DNA from: Sycon ciliatum
Taxonomy: Eukaryota; Porifera; Calcarea; Leucosolenida; Sycettidae
NCBI RefSeq assembly: GCF_964019385.1
Contig: NC_088646.1
Coordinates: 2,564,013-2,628,012, forward strand
DNA length: 64,000 bases
Direction of reading: 5' to 3'
Positions 43,398 through 54,741 of the stretch are shown here, in pieces. The first letter of the stretch is position 1; each line of letters starts with the position of its first letter. The notes beneath the pieces are model-generated. The model was not told the DNA's origin, ran no database searches, and saw nothing but the letters and a program-made list of their open reading frames with translations. Both the position numbers and the translations under genes were made by a program.

Positions 43398-45984
43398 TTG
43401 GTGAGCACTTCAAGCCTTCAACTGCTATCCCTGTTCATGAATTCAGGGTCTCCTTCAAACATAACTACACATCGAACACGCAGCAAACATTGCATGCTGG
43501 CAGTGTTCTATTGATGCAAAGAAAAAAACGAGAAGGTCAACCAGATCAAGAAAAATGTCATGAGTGATGATAGATTGCGACACCACATCATCAAGGCAGC
43601 TGAGTGTGCAGTTTAGTCGAGGCACCATGAGCGCGAGCGAGCCAGATGAAACCGAAGCCGAAGAGAGCGAGAAGTATTAAAGTTAGTTGTCGCTGACGCC
43701 CCACTACACTAGCAATGCCAAAATAGTTGAAACCACTTCTGCTTTCAGAACACGAGCTAGCAACAAAGCGCCTTTTGCACTGAAAAACAGCGAATGACTA
43801 CCGGTATGTCGCAGTACATGTACCAGATGGCATAGGTAGCGACAGCGCCTACGTCGTACACGTGCATGTAGATATACGTACATGTGGTAGACCTCCGGAC
43901 CGTAGATCTAACCCGCGCGTGCGGTGGGCCTCGGCTTATGTCGTGTTATGACCTGATGTCTGATGACTGACTAGCGCCTGTGTACATGTATACGTATGAC
44001 GGTATGTGATGTGGATGGACTGGACTGAGTGACTCGCCCGCCGCGACCTGACCTGGGTTTGAGTCTCGAGATGTTGAGTCAGATTGTTGGAATGTCAGCT
44101 GACGCCGAAATGGAACGTCGTGCACCATACGGCCCGGGTACCGGTACCAGTGCGTTCACTAGCGCTAGTGACAGTGCACTAGTGCTAGTACTAGTACTAG
44201 TAGTAGTGGTGTGTGGCGGGCGGTGTCAGGTGTAGCTAGCTCCACAACTAACTTTCGAGTACATGTGGCTTACAAGTAGTTACATAGTCAGTCTTTACTC
44301 TTATACTGTACAACTACTATGTCTTGAACTTACTTTCAACTTCAAGAGTGGTTTGGTGATGACCAGGTGACTGATGCCGGGCGGCCATAAAAAGTATAAA
44401 AAGCTCCTATGACTGTAGTCGCGTCAACGCCGCGGCACTACTGCCGTGATGGACTGATCGAAACGATCACACATACAATGATTGTCATCACTGTACTGGT
44501 ACATGGTCGGCAGGGGTCGCTACGTAACGAATCTTACGATCGTACATCGTATGATGGTAACGAATCTTACGATCGTATGATGATAGTACCACCCGAACAT
44601 CGTTATGCCAACCGTTTACGGTTTAGGCTAGCGCTATAGTCGTTGATCGTCACATCAGACCTCCCGTAGATCTCTATCTGTCCGTGGTAGAGCTCTCGTG
44701 ACAAGCCATGATTGTAGCCAGTTACCTGTTGGTTACCGCAAGTCAAGAGGAGTAGAGACGGTCGGTGACGGCGTGTGCAAGGCAAGTGCCCAGTACCAGA
44801 TCGGCTGAGATCGCAGATTACAGGAGGGAGGTAGGGGGGGGGGGGGGCTAGAGTAGTAGTACTAGTACTTAGTAGAGGCAGTAGAGACTGAGTGGATATA
44901 GTCGTAGACTTTATAGAGCTAGCTAGACTAGAGGCAGTAGAGTGGATAAGGATCTGCTCCTCATGCAGTCGTATTTAGCCGCACCCACGCCCTGCGCCTA
45001 GCGCCTTGCCAAACTGGCAGATCTACACGTGCGTGCCATAGCCATAATAGTACTACTACTAGTAGTAGTACTAATGCACCAATCAATCAGCCAGGCCAGG
45101 GAGTCGTGAACATGGTGACAGCTTTGAAGCGAACACTGTCTGTACTGCTGGTGAGTGGTGTCTGCATAATTTGTAGTGGTGAGCAGGGCTAGGGATCGGG
45201 ATCAAAAAGGATCGGGAGTAGGGTGAACGTGGCAGACTTTGACAAACTCTCCAGGTTCACGATGTCGATGGAACGAATGATCGATCAGGATCGCCCTCCT
45301 CACTTCTCACAAATCTACGCGAGGTCTGATGTGACCTTGTCCTTGGTCCACGAAAGGAGATGACTTCTAACAAGAACGGAGATTGCAGTACATTCTACCA
45401 GGGGGTTATGTACTCTTGAGTCTTGATTCTACCCTCTAGTTCTGGCTGATACTTTATTGCATGATCGAGAGTGTATCAATCAGAGACTGAGAGAGAACAT
45501 GTAGTACAATTATGGTATCAATCCATGGCATGGTGTTACAATGATCATGTGTAGTACCGTCTATAGTATGTACGGATGTATTGTAGATCAAGCATGGATG
45601 TGGCATTACATTGTACTTACATATCACCGGCATTATGGACAGCGCACCATAATCACCACCTGATCACTGTGACTGGGAGCAACTAGGCCCCCGTGTAATA
45701 TGCCGGCATTTTTTTTGAGCATTTTCGGTACAATCCGCGAACCCAGCACTTCGGGCTCGTGATGCAGCATTTTGGGGGAAACGGAGCACTTGGCCGTTGT
45801 GTATCAAAATTGAGAGAAGAAAAACTTCCCAAACAAGAACGTCACTTCCGCATTCCGTGGGTTAGCTTCTTGTTGAGTAGTTTATGAATTGTTTACCATG
45901 GCAGACTCGAGCAAGTCTCTTATTGGAATATTGAGTATTTTCTGACCCCCTGGTTTTGACGGCGTGTGCTGAGGATGACAAAAA
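43398..45984. other. Upstream of the Aster-like gene, no gene seen
   Basis: Presumably contains the promoter of the minus-strand Aster-like gene near its right side of the coding region. It holds many TACTAGTA/ACATGTA palindromes and a G14 run at about 44834. No coding content was recognised. Confidence 0.5.
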
Positions 45985-46080
45985 AGTGAGCATTTTCCGA
46001 GCATTTTCGGCACGGTTTAGGAGCATTTTCGGCAAGGTTTACGAGAATTTCCCAAAAGCATTTTCGGCAAAGTTTCGGGC
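45985..46080. repeat. Short tandem repeat with GAGCATTTTCGGCA core
   Basis: Four imperfect units of about 24-27 bp containing GCATTTTCGGCA(A/C)GGTTTA. More distant copies of the core occur at about 45720 and 45770. Confidence 0.75.
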
Positions 46081-46095
46081 ATATGATTAGTAGTA

Positions 46096-46455
46096 GAGAG
46101 GTTAAGTTTCACGTAAAAGTCTTACGTCCGTGAACTTTTACGTCAAAAAGTGAAAAAACTCACGTAAAATTTGACGTGTTTTACGTGAGTTGACTGTCCC
46201 GCACGTAAGTTCATGACGTGAGTTTTTGGAAGTTTCGCTCGGTTATCCGGACCGAATTTGTGTGAGTTTCCGGAATTTTATCGAGATTTATCAAGTTTGT
46301 TGGAAGATTTGATATTTGTGCGAACTAAACCCGAATCCTGCCAGGCAAAATTTCACGTCACGTCGCACGTGTAACTTAACCTCTAAAAATTACACGTAAC
46401 GTGAGATTTGCACCGCGTTTTGAAAAAGGGCAAAAAACGTGAAACTTAACCTCTC
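46096..46455. mobile_element. 360-bp MITE, GAGAGGTTAAGTTTCACGT termini
   Basis: The 19-bp inverted termini are perfect, flanked by TA (46094-46095 and 46456-46457). Several further ACGTGA/TCACGT inverted motifs lie inside, including a second internal copy of the right end (GTGTAACTTAACCTCT). Confidence 0.87.
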
Positions 46456-47106
46456 TAGTGTACCAGATTACACCGGGGCCTAGGAGCAACCCGCCACCCC
46501 CCACGGCACCAGTGCCACCACCGTACCACGGACCGTCGGTCAGTTCGGTGACTTCAGCCAGTTCAGGAGACTCAAGACGTCTACTTGAGTCAAGAGACTA
46601 TGACTGTACGTGCATGCCTCAGTCACGGTGTACAATCATGATCATGATGATCACGTGCGGCCGAAGTAACTAACTAATATACTTCTCTCGAAATACGAAA
46701 TAGCCATCGCCCACGCATTCCTGTGCGGGCGTCACGCTGCTGCCATCGCACGGGCAATCTGGGGAGCTACATGTACATAGTCATTGTTGTAAACGCGCCA
46801 TTTTTCCTCTGCGCTACAGTGCAGCTTGGACACACTCTTATTAGAAATAATTTTTTTTTTTTTTAACTTCAAGTCCGAGTAATATGGGAAAAATGATGCC
46901 CATAGCATCATGCACATTGTCACACTGTATATGTACAGAATCAGTCCATTTCAAACTACAATAAGCAATCCTGCTGGAGCATCGTTCTCCAAACAGGCTT
47001 CACTAACCTTGGGCTTGCGTGTCAGATCTTTCCGGTGCTACCGAAACGAATCGGATGTTTGGCGATAGGTTTTCGCTATTGCCATTCAACGCCCCCGGTT
47101 CACAGC

Positions 47107-47373
47107 CTAGTTAGTTTCCAGTTCATCTGGCTTTCCCTTTTCCATCCTGATCATAACTAAATGGAGGGTACACTTTCCTCTTTGTTGTACCTTTCGTAAT
47201 TGAGTTGAATCCGGAGTATACAAAATAATGAATCCTGCAGCTGCTAGCGTTATGGCGCACGCATGCAGCCCGAGCTTCACGCAGCAGGAGGATGAGTACA
47301 CATCAGTATCTTCCGAGTTCCGGCTCAGCTCACGGTTACCATCGGCATTGGCATGAGTCATGATCATGACCAA
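47107..47373 (-). CDS. Hypothetical single-pass membrane protein fragment
   Basis: An 88-codon frame with a hydrophobic stretch (LHACAITLAAAGFIILYT) and a charged C-terminal tail (MIRMEKGKPDELETN). I do not recognise it. The frame could be the 3' exon of a minus-strand gene or chance. No splice signals were judged convincing. Confidence 0.2.
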   Translation of the reverse strand: MVMIMTHANADGNRELSRNSEDTDVYSSSCCVKLGLHACAITLAAAGFIILYTPDSTQLRKVQQRGKCTLHLVMIRMEKGKPDELETN

Positions 47374-47600
47374 GTTTTACTAACACAGTTACATTTTGGT
47401 TTCCTCTCTCACCATGCATTGCTCTCACATACAATCAGTACTAGCTCACCGTGCATACCAGGAAGAGCCAGCTTGGCCAGCTGCCATGACTCCCACAACA
47501 CAACATCTTCAAAGAGAGCACGAGCATTCGCAGTGTATGATTGTACAGGTACATGTGGGGAATAGGCACGCAGATGCCGCAGTCTGCCAAGGATACGTAC

Positions 47601-47697
47601 AAAACAAAGAACCCTCAGTCAATGAATAACGTTAGAATACGCCTCCCCTGTGTTGTATTTCTAACGTGATTCATTGACTGAGCGTTCTTTGCTTTGT
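47601..47697. repeat. 97-nt near-perfect hairpin
   Basis: Arms of about 40 nt (left CTCAGTCAATGAATAACGTT; right AACGTGATTCATTGACTGAG) flank a loop of about 13 nt. Mismatches are few and scattered. Size and shape resemble a microRNA precursor, but a tiny inverted-repeat element is equally possible. No target duplication was seen. Confidence 0.6.
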
Positions 47698-50600
47698 GCT
47701 ACACCCTGCTATCATGTTAGGCATTTCGTACAATAATTTATTGTTTCCATTCGCTTCCATGTAAATTGGGCGACACCGCCCGTTCAGTGGTTCTGCGAAT
47801 TCAAATAAAAACGTACCTACACAAAAAAAGTACCTACACGTACCTACATGACATGTACCAGCAACAACAACAACAAACAGGTGTGGTGTATTGAACAAAC
47901 AGACCGCGAAATGATTTCCGAGTGAGTACATAGGCAAGTCATTGCACCACAAAACCCTGCGGAATCCAGATTCTCTTGAATGCACTGCGATGTACCAGAC
48001 CACTGTACATATTTTTAGCGTGTACAAGACTCAAGACTGACAAGAGTCAAGAGCAAGCACACGGCCAAGCTGCAAGGGTCAAGAGCTTGAAGATTGATGT
48101 ACCGATACGTGTACTGTTGAAAGGAAAACAGTCATGCATTGCACCTACATGTAGGTTTGTATCGAGCTACCGGCCAATATTATTACAAGACTAAAAAACA
48201 TTTCCGATTCTCGAGGATCAAGAAGCTGTGCCGCTGCACTGCAGTGCATTTTAATGAGACCTCCTCCCAGAACTCTGGCTAAAAATTAATATTCTCTCCA
48301 TTTTCAGTCCCACGTAAGGCCAAGGGGCTATCCGGCATAATCGATAATTTTCACGAAACGAAAAAGTTTAGTTACGACCCTCCCGATCGATAATTATGGA
48401 CGGTCCCTGAGGGCCACGTTCACTATGCTCCAAGATCATCGCCACGATGGCCAAGCGCTGGAGAAATGCCACATCAATGCCCGGTACTTACATGTACATG
48501 TATACCAGTGGTTCTCCCCCACGATACGACATCAACCAGGCCCTACGGCCACCTGGGTCGCCAGATATATTCCCCTGAGACCTCCACTTCACTTCTGCAT
48601 TGAAGCAATGAAGGCTGAATAATTAGTTGGGAAACTGACATGCTCGTGTTCCGCTTCCGAGCCCGTGCTGTGTCTGTCTGTGTAGACGCACCCGGCCGGT
48701 CGGTAGCCTCTCTACCCATGCAGTGTCATCTCAAAACACGACTTGCGTCCTTGGTCACGTTATCCAAGTACAATTAGTGTACATGAAAAGTGTCGGTCTG
48801 CTCCAAAGTTCTGGATCTGCCTAGAAGTAACTCAATGAATGCCTCTTTACGGACGGGAGATCATTGAAGACAAAGTGAAGGATTACTAACTAATTACGTT
48901 AGCACAAAACAACGTTACAATTGACGATGAGGACGGATATCCAGAACATGTATCCCATTCCCAACCCCAACCCATGTCTGGACCCATTCCCCTGCTTCAC
49001 TTCTGAAGTTCTCAACCAATAGTCAGACTGTGTGGACAGTCCCTCTGCCATAGCCAAGTTTATAGCAGAAGCTGGCATACGAATTCCTAGTTATTTTTTA
49101 CAAAACAACGATAGCGTTTTCAGGAAACCAGCAGACACGACCTTGTCATACCCGGGGTACTACTAGTATGTAGGATACTGGATAGAGCTCAGCGTTGCTG
49201 TCTGATGCGATACATACGGTTAGGTTCAAGTCAGTGAGAGCTAGAGGGAAGACCCAGGAGGTCGAGTTGATGATTAGAGACTTCCCTAGGCCCCGCCACC
49301 TACCTGGGTCTTGACTGAGCTCGACCGCCCGTTGGGGTTGAGCCCTCCTAGATCCTACAACTACAAGGGTGTATAGCCACTGCAGTAGGAGCACTCCCTA
49401 CTTCCTCAGCTGAGGGACCTCACGTGGAGGACCAGGCCTATCTCAGTTCAGTGTCGTGACCAGCAGGGTGGTAACCGCTTGGTGAGAAGTGCGTCCTCAG
49501 GACCACTTCATCTAATCAATAGTTGATAATACACATGTAATGGCATTTTGTTTTATTCCACACCGGAGGCCCGGACCCCGGTATGTCACCCTACAACACA
49601 TGACATCATGTGACCGCCAAGTGCGGTAAGCTGTACCTTAGTCAGTGTAAGGCGTCCTTGAGCTTGGGAACTACACTAGCAAGTACCGGTACATGTATTA
49701 CACAGCACATTGTATGATCGAGCCATGTATGGTGGGCCCGGGCTGGTAGAGCCATTGACAGTTTCAATGAGGACACTAACTACATGACTGTACAATGTAC
49801 TAATCGTATACACACTGTAATGATAGTAATTACTCAACAAGTCTCCTCTCTCGTCTTGCCTCATAGTCATAGCTAGTGCACAAAGTCCATGGCCATGCCA
49901 ACCCACACACTGGCACTCGACACAAGAGCTGCTGGCTGGGCCAGTCCCAAGGGAAAGGAAAGAAGGCGGCGATATGCCTTCACTCACTGGTCCGTGGACA
50001 CTTACAATGTACTGTATATTTCCTAAAACTAGGCCATCCAGAATTAATTCGTTGTTTCGGGTCACCCGACCGACCCTTTTTTCACCCGACCGTAATGTTT
50101 TTTTTTATAGTGCATGCAAATGTACAGACTACACTATGTACAGGCGCGACCCTAGTAATAATAGCAGTCCAGATAATTATCGACCTCAGAAGCAGCAACG
50201 GGTAGCCAAATGACAGGATGCAGCGCTTGGTGACGACGTTGTCTTCTATCTCCGATCCGCAATCGGTCCTGAAACAGCATCAGCTCCGCCACCTTGTAGC
50301 TATTTACAGAAGTTTTCAAGATGAGAGCTGCTCGTCAGACTCGTTTGCCAGCGATCGGCGCGAGGCCAATATCTGGTCCTGGAGGGGACCTGGATCTGAT
50401 GGTGATGCCGTGATGGGACAATGACCATGATGACTGCGCTGGATTATCTACACACGAGCAGACTGGCAGACACTACACTGGCGTCAGAAGTGGGCTTACC
50501 TTATGTACAGTCAGATTTGATCGACTGGCTAGATGGACAAAAGCTATTCGATGTACATGACATGTACATGTATGCACATAGACGTAAACCAAAGGAGGCT

Positions 50601-51479
50601 CCCACCTAAAGAAGTAAAAATAAAAGGTCCATGGACACCCTGTTTTTTATGCATAGAATGGTGGAGTGATGTCTCTTCTTCAATTTGGTATAGTTTTTAG
50701 GTAGGGTCACCAGGCATATAAGAGGTATTCTGGTGTATTTAGTGAGTGTACAATTTCTTGATTTTCGGTAAAAAAATGGTAAAAAAATTTGGTTTTTGAC
50801 CCAAAGAAGCCTCCTGGAAGGAGGATACTAAGCATTTTCTTCATCATATGTTTAAGAACCACATTTGGAGGTATCTTGGCTACACAAGATAGACTGCGTC
50901 TTGGTTTTGCCCTTGGCGAGCCACTTTTTCGAAATTACGGGTACCGAAATTTCCATCGGGTGCTGAATTGCGAAATGGTTCAGCCTGCAACATTTTGTCC
51001 ATGGACATATTGATTTTTGTGGCTTTCTGTGATCCTTGAGCCCCAAGGAAACCGATAATGGACAGTTTTGATGGTGTCACCAGGCACTTTAGGCCCCTAC
51101 CAAACAATATAGGTATCAAAATATGGTATTTTTAGGCCAATTCTGAAAATAGCATTTTTAGAAAATCTGACCATTCTGGGCCTTCTTGACTAAATATCAC
51201 TACCAATGACATGGTAGTATGGTAATATTATTTTAGAAGAAGTTATTTTCATGCTGCAACCTCCTTTGGACAAACCAGACAGTCTGTGCTTTGAAAGGTA
51301 CATGTATCATTACATGTACATGTATGTCATGTTGCCTTCAGTCCTAGCACATTGATATACGAGTAGTGTACATGTACATGTAAGGCAGCGAGGTTTCATA
51401 ACAACCTCGACCATGAAACTGGCACATGAATAATGTGAAAGCAGGCATTCAAAATAAGGCACACCAAACACTCACACGC
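47698..51479. other. No gene seen
   Basis: Long gene-poor stretch. Open frames here are short and unremarkable. Confidence 0.5.
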
Positions 51480-52320
51480 GTGCGCACGCACATAAACACC
51501 CACCCACATGCACGCACTCTCATGCACACATCATTGTAACACTACTAGTCCATAGTAGGACTTAGTGTAAATAAAAGCCTGAAGACCAGCCACTGCACTG
51601 GGCGTGCATTTGCTGGTTGTCACTTGCGTTGATAGCAGCAGACTCCAGAAAAACATCGCATGAAGGGCAATATGCATCTACACACGCTGGCGTGCACATA
51701 TACGATATACATGTAATGTACTGTCATGCTCTCTCGGCAATTCTTTTTGTGTCTCAAATACGGTTCACGAATGCGCATTCACATGCAACTCCTGTACTGT
51801 AAAGCCATTACCACACTGTCCTTGCGGACATCAGAGAGGCATACAGAACCAGCACCGTGAGCCCCCCCCCCCCCCCCTTCCACACCTAGCTTTGCACACG
51901 CGCGCACACATGCACGTGCATACACACATACATGTACACAGACATTTGCATGCACATGCACACAGTGCACTCGTGGGGACATGTGCATAACCCAGATCAA
52001 CATTGCGTGCGAACCCACACATGCGGGCACGAGCACGCGTGCACACACACACACGTGCGTACACACACACTCGTACACCTGCCCAACGCTGAAGCGAGGA
52101 TAGCGAACAAACTACGTTAGACATAGCAACTTGTGCTCGGATTACACCTTTCAACAGCTTGCACACACACACGCGCATGTGCGCGCGCGTACACACACAC
52201 TCTCGCGCGCGCGCGCGCGCGTACACACACACACTTGTGCGCGCGCGAGTACACACACACACATGCGCGCGTACACACACACACACATGCGCGCGTACAC
52301 ACACACACAAACGCATGTAC
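51480..52320. repeat. CA/CG-rich alternating purine-pyrimidine tract
   Basis: Clusters of ACACAC interspersed with GCGCGC, especially 52165-52310, where CA and CG blocks alternate. There is a C16 run at about 51860. Long ORFs through it are artefacts. Confidence 0.9.
52078..52160 (-). repeat. CA-associated dispersed repeat, copy B
   Basis: Contains GACATAGCAACTTGTGCT and TTCAACAGCTTGCA, shared with copies A and C, and is embedded in CA repeats on both sides. Confidence 0.75.
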
Positions 52321-52477
52321 TTGCGCATAGAAAAGGATTCAAAATAATCAACCACAGGCATTTACCCAATACACACCTGAGTGTGCACATCTTAGTTGTG
52401 GCATCCCCATTTTTACAAAAGCAGGATTTAGAAGTTCGTCCCTGGTTCAGTACACAAGCTTCTGGCCAGCGTTTTCC

Positions 52478-52675
52478 TTACACCATCAGTGCAGTACAGT
52501 GGTTGACACGAACCTCATTCCTACAGGGACAGTAGCCCAAGTTCAGCAGCTCTGAGATGCGTCGTCCACTGAGCTCAGGATACTCTAGGATCCACAGAAA
52601 CAGTTTCAAACGGCACTCGTGCGACTGGAGCTGCAAGTGGGTCCACTTACCAGCGAGTGGGCAGCCACTTCACGC
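52478..52675 (-). CDS. Possible exon of unknown gene
   Basis: A minus-strand open frame reading SGCPLAGKWTHLQLQSHECR, LKLFLWILEYPELSGRRISE and LLNLGYCPCRNE. Its composition is protein-like, unlike the surrounding repeats. CTTGCAG and a GTAAGT motif lie close by, but they are only 20 nt apart and cannot bound an intron. I do not recognise the family, and it may be chance. Confidence 0.2.
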
Positions 52676-53039
52676 TCCACAGGTAGTCCATGCTAAATTC
52701 CAGTGCCAGTACTAGTATCACTACGTTCGACATCGATGTCTTCACTGACTTCAGCCTGCTTTTCTCACCCTTCTTCGTGGCCACATCGTACCGCTTCAAC
52801 AAAGTTTTCACAAAAATCAAGCAGCGTAGGAACTGCCTTTGTTTAGCATTAGCCATGGCCAGTGATTCTTTCCAGCGTAGAAACAGCCACGGCTACAGAA
52901 ACACTGCAACGAGTAGAACTACATCCTGGAACAACTGCGAGCACAGAGAAATCAAAAAACTTCTTTCTGAACAACAGCTTGTTTCCGCATGGAACACAAC
53001 ATTTTTCGAATCTCGCGGCAAAAACAGATTTCGGAGGTG

Positions 53040-53350
53040 CCCTTTTTACACTGCGCTGCGCAACTGTTCGGGTCGCTGAGTCGAATGGTCTTTGTCCGAG
53101 GAGGCTGCGGCCTATGGTTCGTCAGATACGCCCAATCGAACACGTGCGAATTTGAGCGCGCATCACCCAGATCCAGGTGATGACGTCACAGCGTGCAGCC
53201 AGGTAGCCACACCATCTAGTCGTGTACAAAATAGCCATATTCGGAGCGCGTTCGATTGGGGAACCGTTTGTCGCAGCTTCTTCGGACCAAGACCATTCGA
53301 TTCAGTGTTACAAACACTACGCACCCTGTGATTTTCAGCTCGGTAAGCCT
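53040..53350. mobile_element. Kolobok-family short inverted-repeat fragment
   Basis: Two facing copies of a TGAGTCGAATGGTC motif, followed by GTCCGA.GA.GCTGCG, about 80 bp each (about 53066-53150 and 53240-53320). They match the subterminal part of the element at 54487-58431. The outermost AGGGGAACTCC ends are not recognisable, so the boundaries are approximate. Confidence 0.65.
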
Positions 53351-53899
53351 CGAGGTTATACCGTATTTTAGCCGTTTCCGAGTTGGACTTTTTCCGTCAG
53401 CATGCAATGCATGGCCTCTACGGCTCTAGCAATGCGCTGCGTGCATGCTAGCTGTAGTCAGGTAGTGCATGCATGCCATGCAGTCAACAAACTCATCACA
53501 CACGGAACTACTCCAGCACTGCCGAGCATGCTGGGCTAGTATCTACAACAAGACTCGAGACACAAGACTCAGAAAATTAGTCAACACACGGACTTGTCAT
53601 GTACATGATTGTACTACACTCGCATCAGTCGTCCAGTCATGTAGTCAGAGAACGTGCGTTTCTCCTTGCCGGTGCCGGTGGTTGTGCTTTGAGAAAGAAA
53701 ATTTTAGTTTTCCGCTCCAGTCCCGCCTCATTATTTTATGCTACAGCGATGAGTGCACAACCGTGACAAGTGACAAAACAGCGAACAGCTCCAGGACCTA
53801 GAACTTTCAGATTCCATAGCGTTGCGAGCGAAGAGTCGTGCCCGTGGTTCAAAGAGCCTGCAGAGTTCTCCAATTGAGTAGTCCGAAATATGCCAAGTT

Positions 53900-54482
53900 C
53901 GCACCAAAACATCACCATGTGGCAGGCTACTGGAGTCTAAGTGAATCGGTATGGAACAACATTTAGAGCACTCGCATCACTCTTCTCCATTTTGGCGACC
54001 CTGCTCTCCAGCGATCTGATAATTACTAGTATATCAGCCTCGTCTGCAATAGCTGCTGCTTCTTCATCAGTCGGAAACTCAGTAGCGCTCACTCTTGACC
54101 GGCCCGCGCGGCCATTTCTTCAGCTGAATACCGAGGTTCTCAGCCCCAGACCAAACTTCAGTCAGCCATGGCTGCATCCTCACTCTCACAAGGAGTTAGG
54201 TTTTCAGGGTGGCTTGCACCACCTATTATCAGTCGCCAAATCTTTTGAAATAGCACTGACACTATTGCTTTCACGCACTCCTTTTGACCTAGCTGCACGC
54301 TATGACGTTGCGGAGGGTGTGGCGCGGCCGCATGACGTCATGGCGCAGCCCCCGAAACTCAGTTTTTCAAACGGAAATATCTCGGGAACGCTTTGTCGGA
54401 GACACGTGGGACCAACACCATTCGACTCAGCGCCCGAAACTCTACCAACCCTCAAATTTAAATTTTTCACCGGACTTCCCCT
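53900..54482 (-). pseudogene. End of a second Kolobok-type element with P2X7-C-like gene start
   Basis: Reading leftward from the TTAA at 54483, the end starts AGGGGAAGTCCGG, then the TTTCGGGCGCTGAGTCGAAT motif. About 350 bp further in is a segment aligned to the EPRYSAEEL region of the gene at 54742 (nucleotides GGTATTCAGCTGAAGAAATG). It is broken by stops, and a VPYRF segment lies near 54000. It stands head to head with the element at 54487 and shares its TTAA. Confidence 0.55.
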
Positions 54483-54741
54483 TTAAAGGGGAACTCCACG
54501 AAAAAATGAAACTTTGATAGCCTGTAGAGTTTCGGGCGCTGAGTCGAATGGTCTTGGTCCGAAGTCTCTACGACGAAGCGTTCTTGAGATATTTCACTTT
54601 GAAATTGCAAAAACGGGGGCCGCGCCCTGACGTCATGCGGCCATTTGGTTACATCATCACGGGCTGCCTACGTCATTGTGGCAAAGTCGTTTCTCTTCGC
54701 CAGTCTACAAGCACTAATTTTAGTTGGTATTTCAAGGGAAG

